Both the position numbers and the translations under genes were made by a program. Shown one piece after another: positions 1 to 11,228 of a DNA stretch of 64,000 nt (position 1 is its first letter; the number at the start of each line of letters is the position of its first letter). Below the pieces are notes generated by a model that was given only the letters and a program-made list of their open reading frames with translations, was not told where the DNA came from and did no database searches. Source of the DNA: Seriola aureovittata (taxonomy: Eukaryota; Chordata; Actinopteri; Carangiformes; Carangidae); assembly GCF_021018895.1 (NCBI RefSeq), contig NC_079365.1, positions 17,149,001-17,213,000 on the forward strand, given 5' to 3'.

Positions 1-3000
1 GTTGACTGTGGGAACCTACATAGTGAACAGCTTCAGACAAAGCGGTTCTCTCTTTAACTTGTTGCATGCTTCACTAGGAATACATAATGGCATTCACCTG
101 CTTTGTGATCTTCTTCCACCTGGTAGCTTTTTGAAAGGCTGTAATGCCATCGCTTCAGTCTGTGAAAGCAGCCATTGTAACATTTTCTCTCCTGCAAGAT
201 TATTACCGCTTTCTGCATTGCTGAAAGTTTCTAAATAACATTTTTGAGTGGAAAAAGATTACTTTTAGGCATTTGGAATTGTTGTGGCATTTTTATGTGG
301 TGTCACTATCATTTATTTATGGAGGCCCTTCATAGGCTGTAAGGTAAATATAACATTATTTTATGCAATTTCAGAGATTTTAAAATACATATGTCTTCTG
401 AAAATCACTTACTTATACACGGTTATCTACCATTATACACTTACTGTGGAAATCTGTTTTATTTTAACCTCTGTAAGAATTAAGATTTACAAAATGATTT
501 TGCTTAATCTGCCAGTTTCCCTCTGAGCTTGATATGTCTATGAGGTTATCTAATTGAAGAAGCAGTTTGAATACTTCCTGAATGCACTGTAGTTAGGTTC
601 CCAGGTACATTCAATCTAGATTTGTTTCTCCAATATTCTCTAAACTGCCTGCGAGAAGCCGGAGAGTCAGGAAGTGAAGCAGTACGTTAATACGTCTCCA
701 CTATGTGAGACATGTTTTTGCAAAATCAAACTCAACAGACAAAAGTCAAAAATGACTACTTGCTTGGTGCTTGCTTAGAGAGCACTGACCATATCAAACA
801 CCACAGCTTTGCATGCTATCTGCCAAAAAAAAAAAAAAAAAAAGAATCAAGTTTCACCAAATCATCTACACACACTTCTGAAACTGAAATGGTTTTTAAC
901 GGTCATACACTTTTCAAAATTCATAGCAGCCCATGTAATTCTCCTCCTGAAGACATTTCTGCTGTCATGAGGTTTTCATTTGCCAACAGCAATTTGGATT
1001 CACCTTAAAAGTTAAGTCTGTCTGCTTCTGCGGAAGCCAACATTTGTAAATGTAGCCTACTCAGCAGTGTCACGTAAGGGTGAGTTTGAGCTGTGTTAGT
1101 TCATCTCAAACACCATCATGACGAGGCAGATTATCTTCCTTCTGTTGTCATGGCCAAGGTTACATGTTAATGTATCTGTAACCCTTTAACCATGTCTACA
1201 TTTGACATCATTAGCCAGATTAGACCCGATGCTCTGTCGGCTGATCCTCCCTCGTTACAGAGAGATTTAGTCAGCCTCTCTGGAGAAGGACAGCCCATTT
1301 TTAATCATATCACAAAAGCAAACCAAGAGGATGAGCATGTACAAGCAAACACAGACTGTCAGTAAACACAGACGACATGATGAACAAGCTGTGCAGAGAG
1401 AATGAATGAAATCAAGGCAACATAAACAGATCACCATTTGATAGATAGCAGGAAGAACCGTGAAGAAAAAAGTGTGAGCTCCAGAGAAAAAGGAGGGAAG
1501 AGACAAGGAGATCTGAGGAGAGGAGAACCTCATATGATGAGGGATGAGCTGAGCCCCTGTCGCGAGGCAAGGAAGAATCTGCCAGCAGTATTAACGTGCC
1601 AGTGCTGCTTAAGCTGATGGCCCACAGCATGAAGGAAAAGGTCTTAGATGCAGGAGATTTCCAAGATTGAAAGCACCAGGTCAAAGTGAAAATCAGTGTG
1701 CGTAGGAAAGAAGTACCCATCACATGATGATAATTGTGCAGCTCATTTGCAGACACGTAAAACATTTACAGTGATGGAAATAAATCCCTGCTATTGCTGT
1801 TGTTGAAGTGGTGTAATCCTGCGCGTAGCACAAGGAAAGTCAAGGATAGGGGGTGCAGGCTGGCCCTGGGAGTTTCATTAGAAATGCGGCCCTGGGTGTG
1901 TTTGAACCCTCTAACAGCAGAGCAGGAATTAGAAGCTTAGCCAAAAAGACCTTGAATCACAGCCTGTGAAAGAAGAGGAGTATGTGTGAAAGTAAATCCT
2001 TGATCAATGCAAATGTCTCTGGGGTCCTCCGATTCCTCATGAATTTGGTTGAGAGTTGTTTGAAATTTTACTGAGAAATGTTTTGTTGAGGAATGCGGCT
2101 TGAATGGCGGCCAATCAGCTCAATCTCAAAGCGGGTCAAGGCACAAGGGAACGTTGTGAAATCAATCGCACTGAACTTTTAAGATCTATTCACTCAGTTC
2201 TTAATTAAAACATTGACTTTTACATAGTATGAAGTTAAAGCCCGTCTGAGCAGGATTCCAAAATCTCCACTACACCACCCCCTAGTGGAAGCATCAAAAA
2301 AATAAAAAAAAGACACCGGGGGACACAGGGATGAATGCTAGTGAACGCAGCACCATAGTCAGCTTCACTATTTTATCATTTTCTTGTAGATTTTTTTTGC
2401 TTTCTTACCTATAGTCTTTAAACTTTTCTTTTTCCTTCATTACACCTTACCTACAATCATGAGAGCTATAGTAATCACTCCTCCACACAGTGATAGAGGC
2501 CTATAGGTCCAGTTCACCTGCAGAGCGGCTGCCCCACACTTAACTCCTGTAACACCTTGCATGAGCAATGTTTTATCTGTAAGAGTCGCATTTTAATGCA
2601 TTTGTTCTTTAGGTGAAAATGGGACTTTTCCACACAGTCAGGGAAATAAAAAGTTTTGTCCTGTTCATAGTTAAATAATCAAATCAGCGTCTCTCCTACG
2701 CGGCTGCTGAAAGTGCTGCCAGAAAAAGTAGAGAAGGTTGTACCAGCGTCTGGTTCAAAAGTACTTTAGGCGACTTAGCTAACAATCAGCACAAGAGCTG
2801 AGAACACTGGAGCAACAAACAGAAATAAGTTTTGCAGATTTTCCCTCTGTTTCCATCACCTCTTTTTGTTTCTACAGCTAGTGTTGTTGGTATTGGTATG
2901 AGCAATACGTGTATTGAATGTACGTCTAAAATGATCGTATTCTGGCGCCCCTCTCACTGAAGGTCATACCTTTGAAACCAAACATTTGAGAGCACAACAA

Positions 3001-5073
3001 AACTTATTTGTAGCAGTCCGTGAAAAGAAAGGACTCAGGGACCAGAAATAAGTAGCTGCATGATGAGTAACAAGAACATGAAGGATGAATTCCTGTTAGG
3101 ATCAATAACCAACTCTGTCTTTAAAAAAATCACCCACAAGTCAAGTGCAAAGTGAATCAGATGCAACATTAAAAATAAAGACTGAGGAAAGTTTATACAC
3201 TGTTTTTTTATTTTTTTTTATTATTTTTTTTTTTTTACAATATTCTAAACTTTGGTTTTTGGGGTGCAGTATAGAGCATCAGCAAACCAATGAATGCACC
3301 AGGGAGCCACCAAGCTGCATCCATCTGGTGACTGGTCCATCCATCCATCCTTCCATGTATGTTATTTAAAGTTGTTGAATATTTAAAAACACACACTATA
3401 TTATGAAAGAATATTTATCTTGGTAATGTAGTATTGCTTTACTTTTCAATCAAATAAGTTTCAATAGGCAATAAAGCCTACCTATCATGTCATTATAATC
3501 CCAAAAGTAAATGGGTGACAAGCAGATATTAAATCAATTTCCCATTACTGTTAGGTGAATTTGCTAAATATTAAGTTGACCTCCTCTAAATGGCCTTTGC
3601 ATAATAATATTTTGTGGTAATGTGGTTCCATTTTCTGGATTTTCACAGTGCTCACCAATCTAAAATTCCCTCTGTACTTTATGTGCCCAAAATTACAGCC
3701 AGCCGTGTTATTTCCATCTCTGTAAATAAGCAGCCCAAAGCATTGCTCAGCTGTCCCAATGGCCTTGGTTGTCATGGAGGCTAACAACTCTCATTATGAT
3801 CATACGCAAAAGATGACACAACTCTCTGAGAGAAACGGTACCAAAAGCAGAGGAGATCAATTAAGGTCAGGGTTTTCACACCAATGGTCCATGGATTTGC
3901 TGATTGGGAAAAAAAATTGAGGCAATAGTTTGAAGTAGCAGTTAATCAAGTAATCCTCAAAATGTTTCTGTAAACAAGGCATGCAGGCTGTGTACAAAAA
4001 GGATGGTGAGAGATAGGGGCACAGCACAATGAAGGCAAATAATAGAGGAATTACTAAAACACAGGCAGATTTACAACAATGGCGGCAGGATGTTACTATC
4101 ACGCATGGTTGTTATGCGTTTCACAGAAATGTTAGAGCTTGGTTTTGAAACTTGCCATTAGAAATACTTAAAATCTATGAGTTGGGGATGTTTATAATTT
4201 CTAAGCGTGATGTACTATCGTAGTAGCACTTAGTTTGATTTAAACTACGAGTGGTTGATAATGATAAAATGTATACAATTGTATATGTATTTTTATATTT
4301 CAATGCCGCTACACTGTGCATTCTGAAAGTGCTCAGACCCATCCATTTCGTCACATTTTGTTATGTTGCAGCCTTAAAATATAATTTTTTCCCCTCATCA
4401 ATTTTAGAAATTTCTAAAATTCTGTTTTTTGCTTTGTCATTATGGGGCTGTGACTGTAAATTGATGAGAGGAATGTTTTTTTTTTTGGCATGAGGCTGCA
4501 ACATAATGAAATGTAACAAAATTGAAGGGGTTATGGAATGGAAAACTTTCTGTAAATTCAGTCTGTTTACAGATAAAACTATCACATGGTTTTAACTAAT
4601 TCTGTGAATTAAATACTTGGAAAATGAAAGTACTTCATCTCAGTTATACAGAAGTCCTGTAAGGATGTTGCAGCACTGCCTGTAATGCTCTCATACAACC
4701 AGGGGTACAATATATTAGGATAAGGATAGCAACCTCAAGTTAAACTGTATGGAAACTGTCAATTTCTATATAGTCTCACAGTATGTTGTCATTATATTGT
4801 CATATTGCACCCTACACATCCTGGTATCATTTGAAACTAACAACTATTGAAATCATTATCCTACCAATAAATTAGCATTTTGGATTTTGTTGTTATATTA
4901 TTCTGAATTTAATGGAGTCTACAGACACAATAAATCTCATCATTATATTTGTACCATCTCATTGTATTATCAGCTTATTAGTCATCTCTAAAGCACTTTG
5001 AACTGCACTAACCTGTACGACAGCTGCTATACAAAGAAAGTTGACTGAACAAAACAATTTGTGGGATGCACAC
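1..5073 (-). other. ptprg: ptprg intron 3 (partial)
   Basis: Non-coding sequence downstream of exon 3 in the gene's direction. The next coding exon should continue the carbonic-anhydrase-like domain (human KDDYFV and FHWGH segments). I looked for it on the minus strand and did not see it, so it probably lies beyond position 1. The intron holds a poly-A run near 824-843, T-rich tracts around 3204-3235 and a Tc1-type miniature element at 4310-4569. I see nothing else I can name. Confidence 0.75.
4310..4569. mobile_element. Tc1-type miniature element (degenerate)
   Basis: The left end reads TACACTGTGCATTCTGAAAG and continues into CAGACCC and a TTTGTTATGTTGCAGCC block. The right end carries the inverse form (GGCTGCAACATAATGAAATG, then a GAAAACTTTCTG block). 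This is the terminal inverted repeat of a widespread fish Tc1/mariner family whose ends read '...GAAAGTATTCAGACCCCTTCAC'. The interior has no transposase, only a short remnant of the family's 3' flank (TTTGCTTTGTCATTATGGGG). The ends are diverged, so it is old and non-autonomous. Confidence 0.7.
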
Positions 5074-5253
5074 CTGTCTTTCCTGTGTTTTTCATGGTGG
5101 TGTGGTTGGATGACTCCGTGTTGAACTTGTCGAGCACAAGCTCTTGGTACTCCTCTGAAACCAGAGCTTGTTCATCTGCGATGTCCACAGGTGATTGGTT
5201 CTTCGCAGCACATTCTGGATATGAGGCTGCCCACCCTCGAGGTCCATGGCTTC
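5074..5253 (-). CDS. ptprg: ptprg exon 3 (start of carbonic-anhydrase-like domain)
   Basis: Third coding exon, 180 nt (60 codons), phase 1 to phase 1, with acceptor TTCCCTGCAG and donor GTGTGC. It encodes the first part of the extracellular alpha-carbonic-anhydrase-like domain. Seen directly: GPRGW at the domain entry, a cysteine in PEC, the motif NQSPVDI (the conserved Q-S-P-[IV]-[DN]-I of the family), then EEYQELVLDKF and MKNTGKT. The human PTPRG exon has EEYQEL and MKNTGKT at the same places, whereas PTPRZ1 differs clearly here. A potential N-glycosylation sequon NHT sits where human PTPRG has NKT. In PTPRG this domain lacks carbonic anhydrase activity because most zinc histidines are lost, and it binds contactins (CNTN3-6); those histidine positions fall in later exons outside the window. 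No exon 4 could be found between 1 and 5073. Confidence 0.95.
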
Positions 5254-5457
5254 CTGCAGGGAAGAAGACACAAGAACCATTGAAAAATGTAGACCAGCCC
5301 CCAGAAATCACCTTAGTCTAAGGATACTCTAACGCACACAAAATTAAAAACACTGACAATATTACTGCTACGAGCAGAAGAAAGGTTTCGATATGCTCTT
5401 AATGAAAATGGAGAAAAATGAGGACAATGATTCTTTCATATTCATTCAGCTGCATTG

Positions 5458-5483
5458 CCCTCACCCCCACCCCATCTCCCCCC
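5458..5483 (-). other. G-quadruplex motif in sense strand before exon 3
   Basis: On the minus strand (the ptprg sense strand) there are four G-runs of 6, 4, 5 and 3 separated by loops of 4, 1 and 3 nt. This meets the canonical G3+N1-7 rule. It lies about 205-230 nt upstream of the exon 3 acceptor, so it would be present in the pre-mRNA. Confidence 0.6.
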
Positions 5484-7109
5484 ACAGCTGGGAAAACATG
5501 TAAACAATGAAAATTCATCATCTAGCTACAGGCACTTCCAGTGTTAATTGTCTCTATATGATATAAATATCCAAATGAGGCATATTCCTACAGTCCTACA
5601 CCTACTGAAACTGTGCTGAGAATGAGTACCGAATTAATGCCTGTGATGTGTTTAATAAACAAAAAAAAACAAAAAAAACATTACACCAAATAGGCTATTC
5701 AATAGAAAATACTCCACTTTAAACAATCCATGTGCAGTGTGTGCTGCAAACTAACTTCCTGTAGAATCCCCATCCACTGTCTGCTCTTTTAATCCTCTAT
5801 CCCCTACAGTGGCACTTCTACAAAGGAATAATCCACAACCGACAGGGGTCCCCTTGATCTCTTCGCGGGTACAATGGGCCAGTGCAACAACAAAAGCTGA
5901 GGGATCAGGGGAACAAGGAAGCATGCATGGATTTTAACTTTTCTGGGTTAACACAATATTCATGATCCCATTCCCTACAGATATAGGGCAACTTCGCTGC
6001 TGGCTCATAAAATGATATGAGAACTCCTCTTTACGAAAACACCCTGGATCAAGGGTGGCTTTATGTCTTGCTATGTATAAACACCTTGCAGCCAGACACT
6101 GTGTGTGACTCCCTCAAAAAGACAACGTGATTTAGGATTACTTTGAAATATCCAGTGTTTTACGGCGTCAACCAGTGAGCAACCATAAACATGCACTGCG
6201 GGGCGTGCAGACACAAACAGGAATCGTTTCATCCATCTCTCCATTGAATATGCCACGAGGTTCGGAAAAGAGTGCACTATGAAATGTCTCAGTTTTGTCC
6301 GGTGACTTAAATTAACATCAATTGTCTTCTAAATACCACCTGCAAGATTATGGATTTATAAAGGTCTGGATTGCAGGCAAATGTTGGAATGGATTTGAGC
6401 TGCGTTTCTAACTAATGACAGCATTAGAAAGGAGGATTAAATTTGTCAGTCATGACTTTAGACTCACCAATATGTCTCTACCAATATTCCATACCCTGGA
6501 AAAGAGCCAATTATGAATGCAATACTAATACTATAAGGCAGGAGAAAGCTGCTTGCACAAAGGATTTATATAAAATGGAGGAAATGTTTTCCATATTCAA
6601 ATAAAACTGCTTTTTGTACAAAAATATTTGTTAAGCCTCTATGTGGAAAAAAAAAAAATCTATTCTCTTCCTTTCCATTCGATTTGTGATTGCGATAGAA
6701 GCAATATTTTTGATACCAACACAGGAGCCAATCACACCCTGTCATGTCATGTAAACGCCCTGCTACCTCACTGAGAATCAACAACCCAATCAATATGGGA
6801 GAGCTTAAGAAGAAAGTCGTAGATCTAACAAGCAAAAGAGAGGGAGGTATTAGCTTTGACTAAATCCCAAACAAGGGGGTCAGAAAGGGGACGGTAGTGT
6901 GATTCCAATGTTGCTTGGTTCTGTTGAATATGGAACATTCGATACCAACTCACAACTATTTGCCATTCATCTTAAAGTCACAAGAAAATTGACCCGTTTT
7001 GCTTTTGTTTCTCACTTTCTATGTCATAACTTACTGAGCATGGATATCTGTTCATTAATTCTGGCACTATTTTATTGGATAAAGGACTTACAATGAAATA
7101 AATCTCTAT

Positions 7110-7500
7110 CTTAAGTCTAAGGCCATAGAGGCTAAACCAATGCACATCAGTGTGTATAATCGGCCAATAGTAGCTTATCGCAGCTAGATATCTGTATTGG
7201 TGTACATGTTGGCCAATAGTAATTGAAATAGAAACAGAAAGTAGGTCTGAGGGACTTTAGAAACAATTGTGTCAACATCACATCGTTTGTCCACTGCACT
7301 GAAAAGTTGATTCATGTGTTCATTCAAGTGTAAAACAAAACCTGGATCTGTATCCTGATTATTTTATGTCATGTGTTAAGGTAAAAAAAAAAACTAAAAA
7401 ATATTTAATTGGTCAATACATCATTATCAGAATCTTTGTAATCCCAAATTTTGATATCAGTATTGGTCTAAAATAAATCCAGTATCGTTCGGATATAAAA
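7110..7500. repeat. Teleost dispersed repeat ('cggccaatag/tatcagtattgg' family)
   Basis: Contains ATAATCGGCCAATAGTAGC, CTTATCGCAGCTAGATATC, ATGTTGGCCAATAG and, at the far end, TTTGATATCAGTATTGGTCT followed by CCAGTATCG. This resembles a degenerate AT-rich fish DNA-transposon family built of 'gatatcggc' words. A related fragment lies at 54262-54400. The class is uncertain. Confidence 0.45.
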
Positions 7501-10500
7501 TGTATTAATCAGCATTGCGACGTGCAATGTGGAATGCCCACACAGTTCCAGTAAATTCCAGTAAATGTCTCTGAATGTTTTTCTATGACAAATATTGAAG
7601 CACATACTAAAACTCTGTAGGGTAAGCTGTACATTCATACAGTTCTGGGAAATATTGTTGATAAAGTAGTACACACTCGAGGCAGTTGTACAATTGGTTT
7701 TGACTAACTTCCATCCCATTTGGGTTTGCAGAAAATATATATTCTCTTTGGCAGAGCTTTCTGAAAAACAGTGCCTGCAGTTGCTTGAAACATTTGCCAT
7801 GTCCCTAACCAACAAAGTGCGCTATGTGGGCTAACAACAATATAAAACACTGAGAAATATCCTGGATCTCCAGTGGGCAATTTCAACCCCTATTTTCTTG
7901 CTTTTCTTCTTTCTCCTCTTGAGTGAATTGTGGCAAACTACAAAAACCTCCTCCGATGCTACTGAGATATATAGGGTGTCACAAAACTTGACTGACATAT
8001 CTCAGAACAACACCAAATTCCAGGGGTCAGCTGTGTGGAGACAGATTAGATGTTCACTCAGAACATGAAAGGATGTTTTAAAAGAAACACCCCTACATTT
8101 ATCATCGCTTGGCCCTGCAAAAAACAGAGCTATGACATAAAAATCATCAAACAAACAAAAATGTCATTTTCTGACCTCAGAAACACATGACGTGATGAGT
8201 TTAGTGTGCTGAGGCCACTCAAGTGTTTCACAGGTCACTTTTATTCAAAGTGTAACAAGAAAAGTGTAATCTTTTGCTAATTTTCCATTCAAACACACAT
8301 TACATCTCATTTACTGCTAGAGAGATAATTCTGCCTTTCAAGAACAGAAAGGGAGGAGCAGCGCTAAAATCAGATAAGTGAGGGTTGCACAGCAGTCGAT
8401 TAATCTGTCTCATTGCCGTCCATCAGAATGACTATAATCCTAGTGGTTACGCCTTTTCCACTGCAGCCCTGCCACTCTGTAAGGCTGAGGTGAACAAATT
8501 TAAAATAAGTATGTGTTTTCTAAAGCATTACCTGCCACATTTGCAGCTACATTCAGCATGCGTCTCCGAGAGAACAGCTCACACACAATCGCCTGCATGA
8601 CACACTTCTCCGAGCGAAACTCGTTCATTGGAGCAATCAGGTCATTCATGCAGGATACTGATAGTTTTATATACTTATGATGGACACAGTTGGATGAGGT
8701 ACACTGGTGTTACACCTCGCCTTCCAGGAATATCACATTTATCAGAATTTATCAGTAACCATTGTTGCAGGGGAAATTCATCTCCTCCATAGCAGTTACT
8801 TAGCCTGGTTCAAGATCTCTGAATCACCTCTCGCATCTGTGATGTGCGGTAATTCAAAAGGAGTGAATGAAGTGAATCAAAATGGCAATTCGGTGTGATA
8901 ATCATGCTCGTACAGTAGCTGTCTGTCGTTATGATTACAAATGTGCTTGTTTGAACCATGCGACCAGTTGTAGGTTGGAAAAATAAAAGGAGAAACTGTC
9001 TCCAGTTCCTCAATAACTATAACTTTAACCATGGTACTTGATGCCCAGCTGTTCCACACAAAATGCCCAGCGGTAGCAAACTGTAATTGTACAGAGCAGC
9101 TTGCAGATGTGATTGTTTGGTGTTGTATGACTAAAGAGGAGACTGTCAGCATAAAATTCAAAAGCATATTATCAATGATACGTAACAAAGCAGAAACATA
9201 GTCATAATACTGAAGACGAAGCACATTTGTTTTAACCTAAAGGTAATAAGATTAGCTGATTTTTTCCTGTTTACATCATCTGTACTTTCAACAAAGACAC
9301 ACACGGAGGTTAGATACGATATCACTAACAATTGAAAGGTGTAAGGAAACACAACAGAACAGCACTGCAACAAATTCTACCTTTGTAGAGCTTGTAATGT
9401 TCTATATTTGTGGAAACTGTGAAAGCGAGGTGTGATTACTTTATTTCTGAGGCATTAGCTCGTGCTGTTTTTTGGTGGATCGCATTACATACTGTTGGTG
9501 TTACTTGTTTGTGTTATTTTCTGTAACCCCTGTACAAAACCCTGCGTGGAATATATTCAAGTTGGATCGTGATGGGTACCAGATGGAAAAATGAAGGGAC
9601 TCTGATGGAAAAAAAAGTGCCAAATAAACATTATAGACTGATTCATCTTGTCAGCTGTTTACAGTAGCGGCGACAGCTTCTAATTGCAAGAGATGAGTGA
9701 AAAGGGGCTCGTTTGTGTCGTCTGATGTTCTTGAAGGATTCGCACAATGTTGCGTTTGCATGTGTGTATACAGGATGTTTTCACATTAATATTAATACTA
9801 TAGGCAGCAGGTCAACTCACAGCGTTTCAGAAATGTGGCAACAGCAACATACAAAATGAGATGGATTTAAGCAGGTCTGATTCTAAAATAACCATAAGCC
9901 TACATTTATCCCTGGGCCTTCAAAAAATTCATAGTTCTGAAAACAGTTTTTATCAGTTTCTGCATTTTTACGCATACTACTTCCACTTTATGATTTGCCA
10001 AACAATGTGTTCAATGGAAAAGAAACTACCTGACATTTTCACTGTTCTCAAACCCTTTCACATGTTTTGATCAATGGCAGCAGTCGTTTGAGTCCGATGA
10101 CAAAACGTCACATCTGCATTAGGTTTTTGAGAAATTCAATCATTCCTTCCTGCATTGGGCCAGAAGTAGAATGAGTGATGTTTATAATGTCCATTCGGTT
10201 TGTTAATCCGACCTGCTCTGGGCTCTCTTCTGTGTGATATGACACCACTCTCTGTTATCTACTTGTTTTAAGTAAAACAGGCACATGTTTCTCTCAATAT
10301 GGTACTTTCAGTTCCAGGTGTCATCCCATTAACCTTAGGATAAACAGCTGTGCCTGTGCTACCATGGTAACGCTGACAGAATGGCGATTGCCTTGTCATT
10401 TCCGTTTTGTCCCTCTGAGAGAAAGCATCCATGCCGTATGCTGCCTGGCAGACCTCCCAGAATTGGCACACGAGCACTTGCAAAAATCTGCGCTGATCAG

Positions 10501-10989
10501 TCCATATGTATGAGTAGCACTGACAACAAAACATGGCAACATTTCTGCAATTATTTGATACGACAATGTTATCACTTTTGTCAAGATGAAAACCCACTTT
10601 ATCAGCAGCGTTTGTTAAAGTGGGTTGTTTGGCACGAATGGAAGGTATGGTGCTGATGATTTATTTATTTATTTATCTTTTTAAATACATTTGTTAACAC
10701 GTTTATTTAATTTCAGGTTTGACAAATTGACACCAACCAGCTCCCCTGTTGAGAATACTGTACATACATTGCAATTACAGCAGACGGTAACCCAACATGT
10801 TAAGAGTGTTTAGTGCAGTAAAAGTCTTAGGCATGGCAAGTCCAAGGAGCTAGTCTGTCATAACACAGGCATATTACAGTACTATCTATAGTAAACTGTA
10901 GCACCATAGTTTCTTTTCACAAAACAAACCGACAGATTTTTTCTCGTCCTCCAGCATCACTTCACTTCACTGTCTCTGCGTTGTACACT

Positions 10990-11228
10990 TTACATACTTC
11001 ATGGCAGCTATGTGACCTCACGGCTGAGCTGTGATGAAGGAAAAGGGAAAGAGCTCAGTGCACGGCTGAATAGACCGAGGAAGAGGAGAACTGATTCAAT
11101 AAAACTAACTGACACCGATTGTGTTGATTGTGATTATTATATTTATTATATTTATTTACTGCTAGCTGAGCAACGAATGGCCCCTCGGCGGATAATAAGG
11201 ATTACCTTGAACCTTGAACCTTGAATTG
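10990..11228 (+). repeat. Possible 3' end of a non-LTR retrotransposon
   Basis: Ends with GGCCCCTCGGCGGATAATAA followed by a short tandem tail (ACCTTGA three times, then ATTGTG). A 'CCCCT(C)GG.GGAT.AATAA' block followed by a short tandem repeat is typical of truncated fish LINE 3' ends. The 5' limit is a guess and no reverse transcriptase is present. Confidence 0.4.

Noticed and set aside
1..5073. ptprg exon 4
   Set aside because: I searched the minus strand for the continuation of the carbonic-anhydrase-like domain (KDDYFV, FHWGH-like) and found no match.
5074..5253. Assignment of exon 3 to ptprz1 or a soluble carbonic anhydrase
   Set aside because: EEYQEL, ESSN and MKNTGKT together with the exon 1 N-terminus fit PTPRG much better.
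5061..5321. Plus-strand open frame across exon 3
   Set aside because: It is the antisense shadow of ptprg exon 3.
5461..5486. Apparent splice acceptor (C-rich tract then CACAG) on the plus strand
   Set aside because: No plus-strand coding exon follows; the tract is better explained as the complement of a G-rich motif in the sense strand.
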